A stretch of DNA of 7,895 nucleotides. It comes from Gammaproteobacteria bacterium. Its GTDB lineage: Bacteria; Pseudomonadota; Gammaproteobacteria; SG8-11. The notes below the pieces were generated by a model. That model had not been told where the DNA came from. It made no database searches and worked only from the letters and a program-made list of their open reading frames with translations. The DNA lies in the NCBI GenBank assembly GCA_016200445.1, contig JACQEQ010000293.1:1-7895 (forward strand), read 5' to 3'. This document shows, in pieces, positions 1 through 5,120 of the stretch (position 1 is its first letter; every line of letters begins with the position of its first letter). A program made the position numbers and the translations under genes.

Positions 1-58
1 GCAGCAAGCGGCCGGCACGGTGTTGGAATTGATCGGGCGCAGACGAACTGAGCGATGA
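1..58 (+). CDS. lpxB: C-terminal end of probable lipid-A-disaccharide synthase (partial)
   Basis: The frame that starts at base 2 is open and ends with TGA at 56-58. It encodes about 18 residues (QQAAGTVLELIGRRRTER), an Ala-rich helix followed by a basic tail, as expected for the end of LpxB. LpxB joins UDP-2,3-diacylglucosamine to lipid X at the inner membrane during lipid A synthesis. The fragment is too short to prove identity from sequence alone. The call rests mainly on context: lpxB commonly lies directly upstream of rnhB, and here the stop codon overlaps the rnhB start (ATGA), which suggests translational coupling in one operon. Another upstream gene cannot be excluded. Confidence 0.55.
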   Translation, partial: QQAAGTVLELIGRRRTER

Positions 59-672
59 AGAATAAAACTGACGCCAAAAGCCAGATTCAGCTCGACTTCG
101 GCGGCGTGCTCGGCTGGGTGTGCGGTGTCGACGAAGTCGGCCGCGGGCCATTGGCCGGTCCGGTGATTGCCGCCGCCGTCATTCTCGACCCTAACCAACC
201 CATTGTAGGATTAGCCGATTCCAAAATACTAAGCGCCGAACGCCGCGCGGAGCTTGACATTATAATTCGCGAACGGGCATATGCGTACGCCATCGGCCGG
301 GCCGAAGTGGACGAGATTGACGAGCTGAATATTCTGCACGCCACCATGCTCGCGATGCAGCGCGCCGTGGCCGGGTTGCGCATCGTCCCTGATCTGGCCT
401 ACATCGACGGCAACCGTTGCCCGGCCTTGCCGTGCCGCGCCGAAGCCATTATCAAAGGCGACGCAACCGTGCCCGCCATCAGTGCGGCATCGATCATCGC
501 CAAAGTCGCACGCGACCTAGAGATGGTCGCGTGGGACGCACGTTACCCTGGTTATGGTTTGGCGCAGCACAAAGGTTATCCCACCCCCACGCACCTACGC
601 GCACTCGACGCATTAGGTGTTACGCCACTTCACCGCCGCAGCTTTGCACCGGTGCGCAATCGCTTGAAGTAA
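55..672 (+). CDS. rnhB: Ribonuclease HII
   Basis: RNase HII cuts the RNA strand of RNA-DNA hybrids and starts removal of single ribonucleotides misincorporated in DNA. The protein has 205 residues, close to the usual length of about 200. The DEDD catalytic set is visible: D26 and E27 in GVDEVGRGPLAGPV, D118 in YIDGN and D136 in KGDATVPAISAASIIAKV. These four are offset by ten from the E. coli residues as I recall them. The C-terminal YPGYGLAQHKGYPTPTH motif of the family is also present near residues 164-180. The start at 55 is chosen because ATG overlaps the stop of the preceding gene (ATGA), typical of coupled genes, and because little sequence precedes the conserved GVDEVGRG block. No lesion is seen. 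Expression is probably from the upstream lipid A operon. Confidence 0.97.
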   Translation: MKNKTDAKSQIQLDFGGVLGWVCGVDEVGRGPLAGPVIAAAVILDPNQPIVGLADSKILSAERRAELDIIIRERAYAYAIGRAEVDEIDELNILHATMLAMQRAVAGLRIVPDLAYIDGNRCPALPCRAEAIIKGDATVPAISAASIIAKVARDLEMVAWDARYPGYGLAQHKGYPTPTHLRALDALGVTPLHRRSFAPVRNRLK

Positions 673-928
673 CAGCTTAAGAAATTGTTAGATTTAAGCG
701 TTGATTCAGAAAACTACCGTTGTTAGTGCCCGGATTGAAGTTGACTTAAGCAGCGTGCAAACCTTGAGAGATAGATCTCTGCAACTGCTGAAAGATACCG
801 TGCAAGGAAATAGGTTTACACCTGCACATCACCTCATGTATCGACAATGACACCGGCCAGTCTGCCGCATCTCAATACCTCTGCTGTGTTAGCAGAGGTC
901 TCACAATGAACAATGAACGGAGAAATCT
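673..928. other. Non-coding stretch between rnhB and the cytochrome locus
   Basis: No credible gene was found in these 256 bases on either strand. The stretch is less GC-rich than its neighbours. It contains a short inverted repeat with a 2-base centre (767-780, AGAGAT / ATCTCT), tandem -35-like hexamers TTGAAG and TTGACT at 735-746 without a convincing -10, a perfect hairpin at 877-899, and a tandem heptamer CAATGAA at 904-917 just before the ribosome binding site GGAG (919-922). It is most likely the promoter and 5' leader of the cytochrome locus. Confidence 0.5.
877..899 (+). promoter_or_regulatory. Perfect 9-bp hairpin in the leader of the cytochrome locus
   Basis: ACCTCTGCT at 877-885 and AGCAGAGGT at 891-899 are exact reverse complements around a 5-base loop (GTGTT). 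No T-run follows on the plus strand, so it is not a standard intrinsic terminator in that direction. It lies 19 bases before the GGAG ribosome binding site of the cytochrome start at 929. It could stabilise the mRNA, act as a protein-binding or attenuation element, or be an operator in DNA. The role is inferred; only the pairing is seen. Confidence 0.5.
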
Positions 929-1750
929 ATGTATTCGTTGCAGGACATTAATGGTTCGCGGCCGGTTCGGCATGCACTGTGTTTTATGGTGCTGGCACTG
1001 ACGAGTGTATCCAACGTGTTTGCACTGCCGAGCTTTGCACGGCAAACCGGCGAGTCTTGCGATGCGTGTCATGTTGGTTCCTTCGGTCCGCAACTGACCA
1101 CACACGGCATGAAATTCAAGCTGGGCGGTTACACGGAATCGGACGGCAAAGCGGGCATATTCCGTTGGCGGCGATGTTGATTGAATCCTATACCCATACG
1201 CAGGAGGATCAGGATCCGAACGTTGAAGGAAGTGCAACGGAAGGATTCAGCAAGAACAATAACTTGGTCATGCAAGAGCTGTCGGGATTCCTCGCCGGCA
1301 AGCTGGTCGACCATGTGGGCGCATTCGCGCAAGTGACCTATTCGGAAGTCGGCAAAGAAACCTCGCTCGACAATACCGGCTTCCGTTTTGCCACCGACAA
1401 TCTGTTTGGCGAAGGCAGCATCTTCGGTGTTTCGTTGAACAACAATCCAACTATTCAAGATCCGTTTAATACCCTGCCGGCATGGCGCTTCCCGTATACC
1501 TCGTCCGAGTTCGGACCCGGTCCGGACGTGGGCGTGATGTTGGATGACGGCGTTGCCGGGCACGTGTTCGGCACCACGGCCTACGCACTGTTCGCCAATG
1601 GCTTGTACGCCGAATTCGGCGGCTATCATGCTTTGAGCGAAGGTTTCTTGAAAAAAGTCAACGTCGGCGCCAGAGAGCGGCGATGACTTAAGCTCGAATG
1701 GCTGGGCAGTGCAGGCGGACTGGACGCCGTTCGGTAAAGAAAGCTCGTGG
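929..1750 (+). pseudogene. Cyc2-like monoheme cytochrome with beta-barrel, frameshifted and 3'-truncated
   Basis: From ATG 929 (GGAG six bases upstream) the protein has a signal peptide ending around NVFA, then LPSFARQTG and CDACH (residues 44-48), one covalent heme site, followed by FGPQLTTHGMKFKLGGYT. This order resembles the Cyc2-type outer-membrane fusion of a small cytochrome and a porin, used for electron transfer across the outer membrane. The frame is lost at about 1157-1159 and the naive frame stops at 1178. Homology-like sequence resumes in another frame as IPLAAMLIESYTHT and continues with alternating barrel-like strands to KKVNVGA near 1670. It then returns to the first frame as SGDDLSSNGWAVQADWTPFGKE up to about 1747. 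The reconstructed length is about 270 residues, well short of a full Cyc2-type protein of 400 or more, so the distal barrel is gone. Electron-transfer function is assigned by resemblance only. The family could instead be a related cytochrome-porin not tied to iron oxidation. Confidence 0.7.
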
Positions 1751-1962
1751 CCGGTAACGGCAAGGATGCATATAGGTATAAACCTGCCCCCACAAACTTT
1801 CGCATTGCCGGCGCAGCACGCCCATATATGGTCGATATGACCAAAAAAGGCGGAAAAGCCATGAACCGTTCAGAAGATATGCCGGAATGGGGTGCGGACT
1901 TGACAGAAGAGCAGATTCAGGATGTCGTGAACTACGTGATGTCGCTGCGGCTAGTTAAGTAG
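1747..1962 (+). pseudogene. C-terminal remnant of a class I-type cytochrome c without its heme motif
   Basis: The frame open from about 1738 to 1962 encodes GNGKDAYRYKPAPTNFR and, near the end, MPEWGADLTEEQIQDVVNYVMSLR. The latter is the typical end of a small cytochrome c, where the Met of the MP pair is the distal heme ligand and the last helix packs on the heme. The N-terminal half with CxxCH is absent, and an in-frame stop lies at 1735-1737. Translation could only begin at GTG 1747, for which I see no ribosome binding site or signal peptide. The fragment directly abuts the truncated Cyc2-like gene in a different frame, so it looks like the 3' half of a downstream cytochrome gene joined by a deletion. 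It cannot bind heme covalently as it stands. Confidence 0.7.
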
Positions 1963-1964
1963 CC

Positions 1965-2002
1965 GATTTTTAATAAAACCGGCGAGCGTCTTCGCTCGCC
2001 GG
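1965..2002 (-). terminator. Intrinsic terminator of the small lysine-rich gene
   Basis: CCGGCGAGCG (1979-1988) pairs perfectly with CGCTCGCCGG (1993-2002) around a 4-base loop. Read on the minus strand, the hairpin is followed by TTTTATTAAAAATC, a U-rich tail. It begins 31 bases after the stop codon of the minus-strand gene at 2034-2129. On the plus strand the bases after the hairpin are not T-rich, so it is mainly a minus-strand terminator. The A-rich flank on the other side may still help stop transcripts from the cytochrome locus. Confidence 0.85.
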
Positions 2003-2033
2003 ATGATGTGCTGATGTGGTTTCGGATAATTAC

Positions 2034-2129
2034 TTACACCTTCTTCGCTTTTTTCTCAGCGCGTTTTTCTTTCAACGTTTTGGTTGGCGCTTTCTTGGTT
2101 TCTTTTTTCTTGTCTTGGCCTTTACTCAT
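2034..2129 (-). CDS. Small lysine-rich protein, 31 residues
   Basis: The minus strand carries ATG (2129-2127) to TAA (2036-2034), coding for 31 residues. The protein begins MSKGQDKKKETKK and ends TLKEKRAEKKAKKV. Thirteen residues are Lys and one is Arg, there is no Cys or Trp, and the second half should form a strongly basic helix. GAGGAG (2143-2138) lies eight bases before the ATG. A TTGACA promoter and a hairpin terminator frame the gene, so it is a complete monocistronic unit despite its size. I have a vague memory of similar short Lys-rich hypothetical proteins in betaproteobacteria, but no known function. The composition would suit binding to RNA, DNA or the ribosome; this is inference only. 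The reading on the opposite strand is a shadow of its A-rich codons. Confidence 0.85.
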   Translation of the reverse strand: MSKGQDKKKETKKAPTKTLKEKRAEKKAKKV

Positions 2130-2176
2130 AAAATTCGCTCCTCGTTTTAAAGTTGCTGAAATACCCACGATGCGAA

Positions 2177-2205
2177 GTTCTACGTTTTGAGCTCGATGCT
2201 GTCAA
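2177..2205 (-). promoter_or_regulatory. Sigma70-type promoter of the small lysine-rich gene
   Basis: On the minus strand a consensus -35 box TTGACA (2205-2200) is followed by a 17-base spacer and a -10 box TAGAAC (2182-2177, four of six matches). Transcription would start near 2170, giving a leader of about 40 bases that holds the GAGGAG ribosome binding site. Position and spacing fit the gene at 2129-2034 and nothing else on that strand. Confidence 0.75.
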
Positions 2206-2283
2206 ACATATTTTGCACCGCGATCCGCCGCACCATGATCACTATCAAGCTACCCTTCGACAGACAGTATTTGAAAGCACCTA

Positions 2284-2315
2284 GCGTTTGTAGGAACATA
2301 CGCCCACTTTAGAAT
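2284..2315 (+). promoter_or_regulatory. Possible galU promoter with overlapping imperfect inverted repeat
   Basis: TAGAAT at 2310-2315 matches the -10 consensus in five of six bases. A weak -35 candidate TTGTAG lies at 2289-2294, giving a 15-base spacer, which is short. Transcription would start near 2322, about ten bases before the galU ATG, so the leader would be very short and lacks a strong ribosome binding site. Over the -35 region lies an imperfect inverted repeat: GCGT-T-TGT (2284-2291) and ACA-T-ACGC (2296-2303) around AGGA, with one mismatch. This could be an operator for an activator or repressor, but no regulator is identifiable. Confidence 0.3.
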
Positions 2316-2331
2316 TTGCGGGCCAGATCCA

Positions 2332-3237
2332 ATGATCAAAAAAATTACCAAAGCCGTTTTCCCCGTTGCCGGTATGGGGACACGATTTTTGCCTGCCACC
2401 AAATCCAACCCCAAGGAAATGTTGCCCATCGTCGACAAGCCGCTGATTCAATATGCGGCGGAAGAAGCGGTGGCCGCCGGGTGCACGGAGCTGATTTTTG
2501 TTATTGGCCGCAACAAGCGCGCGATCCCGGATCATTTCGATAAAGCTTATGAGCTCGAAGTCGAGTTGCAACAGCGCGGCAAAACCAAACTACTCGAGCA
2601 AGTGCAGAATATTCTTCCGGCGAATGTGACTTGCGTGTACTTGCGCCAAGCAGAAGCCCTGGGCCTCGGCCATGCGGTGTGGTGTACCAAGCCCTTGATC
2701 GGCGACGAACCGTTTATTGTGATTTTGGCGGATGATCTGATCGATGCGGAGCCTAAGAACTGTCTTCAGCAGATGGTCGAGCTCTATAACAAACACGCGT
2801 GCAGTGTGCTGGGTGTCGAAGAAATTCCGCACGAGGACACCGACAAATACGGCATCGTCAGCGTCAAGGATGTGCAAGGCCGCCAGGCGAAAATTGAAAC
2901 CATTGTCGAAAAGCCGCACCCGAGCAAAGCCCCGTCCAATCTTGCTGTGGTCGGGCGTTACATCCTCACGCCGCGCATTTTCGAATTGATCGAGACCAAT
3001 ACGCGTGGTGCGGGTGGCGAGATTCAGCTTACCGATGCCATCGAGAAATTGCTGGCCCACGAAACGGTGTTGACGCATCGCTTTGCTGGTAAGCGTTACG
3101 ACTGCGGCAGCAAGCTGGGGTATTTGCAGGCCACAGTGGAATACGCACTCAAACATCCCGAGTTGAAAGAGCCTTTTCAGCACTATCTACAGGCGTATTG
3201 TTTGCCGCCGTTGCCGCAGACCAAGAGCGGCAAGTAA
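2332..3237 (+). CDS. galU: UTP--glucose-1-phosphate uridylyltransferase
   Basis: GalU makes UDP-glucose and pyrophosphate from UTP and glucose 1-phosphate in the cytoplasm. UDP-glucose feeds lipopolysaccharide core, capsule or exopolysaccharide, and galactose or trehalose metabolism. The protein has 301 residues, close to the usual 300. The nucleotidyltransferase signature is at residues 11-32 (PVAGMGTRFLPATK then SNPKEMLP, with G16-T17-R18 and K28). Further family marks are the LGHAVWC block, ILADDLID, the IVEKP motif, GGEIQLTDAI and the late KRYDCGSKLGYL stretch. The start at 2332 puts the signature at the normal distance from the N-terminus; a ribosome binding site is not obvious. It stands 202 bases from the divergent small gene and 33 bases before cysM, with which it may be co-transcribed. 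No lesion is seen. Close relatives such as glucose-1-phosphate thymidylyltransferase are excluded by the GalU-specific pattern. Confidence 0.96.
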   Translation: MIKKITKAVFPVAGMGTRFLPATKSNPKEMLPIVDKPLIQYAAEEAVAAGCTELIFVIGRNKRAIPDHFDKAYELEVELQQRGKTKLLEQVQNILPANVTCVYLRQAEALGLGHAVWCTKPLIGDEPFIVILADDLIDAEPKNCLQQMVELYNKHACSVLGVEEIPHEDTDKYGIVSVKDVQGRQAKIETIVEKPHPSKAPSNLAVVGRYILTPRIFELIETNTRGAGGEIQLTDAIEKLLAHETVLTHRFAGKRYDCGSKLGYLQATVEYALKHPELKEPFQHYLQAYCLPPLPQTKSGK

Positions 3238-3270
3238 GCGCCGGAGCGCGCCGCTTGTTACACTAGCGCC

Positions 3271-4161
3271 ATGAATTTTCCCACCATTGAATCCTGTGTC
3301 GGCAACACGCCGCTGGTACGTTTACAGCGCTTGCCAGGCAGCACGGCCAATACCGTGCTCGTTAAACTCGAAGGCAACAATCCGGCGGGTTCGGTCAAAG
3401 ACCGCCCGGCGCTGAGCATGATCAATCATGCGCAGGAACGCGGCGACATCAAGCCCGGCGACACCTTGATCGAAGCAACCAGCGGCAACACCGGTATCGC
3501 GCTGGCGATGGCGGCGGCGATCAAAGGGTACCGCATGGTGTTGATCATGCCGGAGACCATGACGATAGAGCGTCGCGCGGCGATGGCGGCGTACGGCGCG
3601 CAAATTGTGCTGGTGACCAAAGCGCAAGGCATGGAAGGCGCGCGCGATCTGGCGTTGCAGATGCAGGCCGACGGCAAAGGTAAGGTGCTTGACCAATTTT
3701 CCAACCCGGATAATCCGCGTGCGCATTACGAAACCACCGGCCCGGAAATCTGGCGCGACACGCACGGCAGCATCACGCATTTCGTCAGCTCGATGGGCAC
3801 CACCGGCACCATCATGGGCACGGCGCAATTTCTGAAAGAGAAAAATGCGCAGATTCAGATTGTCGGTGTGCAACCCGCCGACGGTGCGGCGATTCCCGGC
3901 ATCCGGCGCTGGCCGCAGGAATACCTGCCGAAGATTTACGACGCCAAGCGCGTCGATTCGATTTTGGAAGTGACCCAGGCCGAAGCTGAAGACACCACGC
4001 GCGAGCTGGCGGCGCGTGAAGGAATTTTCGCGGGCATTTCTTCCGGCGGCGCGGTCGCCGCCGCATTGCGGCTGTCGCGAACTCTGCAACACGCCGTGCT
4101 GGTGGTGATCATTTGCGATCGCGGCGATCGCTATCTGTCCAGCAATGTGTTTTCGGCATGA
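3271..4161 (+). CDS. cysM: Cysteine synthase B (O-acetylserine sulfhydrylase B)
   Basis: CysM is a pyridoxal-phosphate enzyme that makes cysteine from O-acetylserine and sulfide, and in E. coli also uses thiosulfate to give S-sulfocysteine. The protein has 296 residues. The PLP lysine is K43 in GSVKDRPA. The substrate loop TSGNTG is at 70-75, the phosphate-binding GTTGT at 176-180, and SSGGA follows near 257-261. The IPGIRRWPQEYLP segment (208-220) and the end CDRGDRYLSSNVF are typical of CysM rather than CysK, as is the compact length. The start follows galU by 33 bases. Its stop TGA overlaps the ATG of the next gene, so the exonuclease is probably translated by coupling. No regulatory site for sulfur control was recognised. 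Confidence 0.95.
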   Translation: MNFPTIESCVGNTPLVRLQRLPGSTANTVLVKLEGNNPAGSVKDRPALSMINHAQERGDIKPGDTLIEATSGNTGIALAMAAAIKGYRMVLIMPETMTIERRAAMAAYGAQIVLVTKAQGMEGARDLALQMQADGKGKVLDQFSNPDNPRAHYETTGPEIWRDTHGSITHFVSSMGTTGTIMGTAQFLKEKNAQIQIVGVQPADGAAIPGIRRWPQEYLPKIYDAKRVDSILEVTQAEAEDTTRELAAREGIFAGISSGGAVAAALRLSRTLQHAVLVVIICDRGDRYLSSNVFSA

Positions 4162-4934
4162 ACGTCTTCGTTTTCGACATTGAAACCGTGCCGGATGTCG
4201 ACGGCGGGCGCCGTTTGTTCGGCCTCGACGGGCTGTCCGACAAAGACACGGCCAGTGCGATGTTTACGTTGCGCCGCCAGCAAAGCGGCAATGAATTTTT
4301 GCGCCTGCACTTGCAGCGCGTGGTGGCGATCTCGGCGGTGTTGCGCACTGCGGATACCTTCAAGGTCTGGTCGCTGGGCACGCCGGCCTCCAGCGAAGCG
4401 GATTTGATTCAGCGTTTCTACGACGGTCTTGACAAATACACGCCAACATTGGTGTCGTGGAACGGCGGCGGTTTTGACTTGCCGGTGCTGCACTATCGCG
4501 CATTACGCCATGCGATCAGCGCGCCGCGCTACTGGGACATGGGCGAGGACGACAGCAGCTTTCGCTGGAACAACTACATCAGCCGCTACCATTTCCGTCA
4601 CACCGACCTGATGGATGTATTGGCGATGTACAACCTGCGCGCCGCCGCGCCGCTGGACGAAATCGCGATGTTGCTCGGTTTCCCTGGAAAAATGGGCATG
4701 AGCGGCGACAAGGTGTGGGATGCTTATCAGGAAGGGCGCCTCGCCGAGATTCGCAACTACTGCGAAACCGATGTACTGAACACCTATCTGGTATACCTGC
4801 GTTTCGAACTGATGCGCGGCCGCCTGACGCGTGAGCAACACAGCACAGAGTGCCAGGTCGTGCGCGATGCGCTGGTGAAGTCGGAGCACGCGCATCTGCG
4901 CGCGTTTTATGACGCGTGGCCGCAGAGCAAATAA
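4158..4934 (+). CDS. Predicted PolB-like 3'-5' exonuclease
   Basis: This 258-residue protein belongs to the predicted 3'-5' exonucleases related to the proofreading domain of family B DNA polymerases (Pfam DNA_pol_B_exo2 type). The DEDDy pattern is visible: Exo I FDIETVPD with D7 and E9, Exo II SWNGGGFDLPVL with D107, and Exo III YCETDVLNTY with Y201 and D205. These acidic residues would bind two metal ions. There is no polymerase domain. The start is ATG 4158, overlapping the cysM stop (ATGA) and placing Exo I at residue 7. A longer reading from TTG 4113 would lie wholly inside the cysM end and is not supported. Substrate and physiological role are unknown to me; DNA repair or RNA trimming are both possible. 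The adjacent rRNA methyltransferase gene makes an RNA-related role worth considering, but that is inference. Confidence 0.9.
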   Translation: MNVFVFDIETVPDVDGGRRLFGLDGLSDKDTASAMFTLRRQQSGNEFLRLHLQRVVAISAVLRTADTFKVWSLGTPASSEADLIQRFYDGLDKYTPTLVSWNGGGFDLPVLHYRALRHAISAPRYWDMGEDDSSFRWNNYISRYHFRHTDLMDVLAMYNLRAAAPLDEIAMLLGFPGKMGMSGDKVWDAYQEGRLAEIRNYCETDVLNTYLVYLRFELMRGRLTREQHSTECQVVRDALVKSEHAHLRAFYDAWPQSK

Positions 4935-4969
4935 CCATTTTCAATGTAAGTGACGTTTATCAGAGGATC

Positions 4970-5068
4970 CCTTCCCCCTGCAAGGGGGAAGGTTAGGATG
5001 GGGGTGGGTTAAGCACTGCACCATGTATGAGCACCCCCATCCCAGCCTTCCCCCTTGCAGGGGGAAGG
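4970..5068. repeat. Paired palindromic intergenic repeat (REP/MITE-like)
   Basis: A 37-base arm at 4970-5006 and its near-exact reverse complement at 5032-5068 (two mismatches) surround a 25-base centre. Each arm also contains its own hairpin, CCTTCCCCC and GGGGGAAGG around a 5-base loop (TGCAA on the left, TTGCA on the right), followed by a GGATGGGGGTG tail or its complement. The element can therefore fold as one long stem or as two separate GC-rich hairpins. No T-run follows on either strand, and no open frame lies inside. The form is that of a dispersed intergenic repeat such as paired REP elements or a small non-autonomous transposable unit. Copy number cannot be judged from one window. 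It fills most of the gap between the exonuclease gene and rlmD. Confidence 0.85.
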
Positions 5069-5120
5069 AGCAAAAACTTTCAGCTGCATCCCAAATTGTT
5101 TAAGAGTCATCGATATCCCC

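Noticed and set aside
735..770. Tandem TTGAAG / TTGACT as -35 boxes for the cytochrome locus
   Set aside because: No acceptable -10 box lies 16-18 bases downstream of either.
767..780. AGAGAT / ATCTCT inverted repeat
   Set aside because: The 2-base centre makes it a poor hairpin; six-base arms are expected by chance often enough that I do not call an operator.
1129..1629. Minus-strand 166-codon frame across the cytochrome gene
   Set aside because: It is antisense to barrel-like coding sequence and shows no recognisable domain or ribosome binding site.
1150..1680. Programmed ribosomal frameshifting in the cytochrome gene
   Set aside because: No slippery heptamer, stimulatory structure or paired Shine-Dalgarno element was seen, and a third break (the fusion at 1750) points to decay or error instead.
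2008..2190. Plus-strand frame of 60 codons rich in Phe and Leu, resembling a membrane peptide
   Set aside because: It is the antisense reading of the Lys-rich minus-strand gene and its leader; the promoter, ribosome binding site and terminator all fit the minus strand.
4113..4157. Longer N-terminus of the exonuclease from TTG 4113
   Set aside because: The extra 15 residues are out-of-frame cysM sequence and precede a normal Exo I motif; ATG 4158 with ATGA overlap is better.
5055..5120. Longer N-terminus of RlmD from TTG 5055
   Set aside because: It starts inside the palindromic repeat and adds residues not expected before the TRAM domain.
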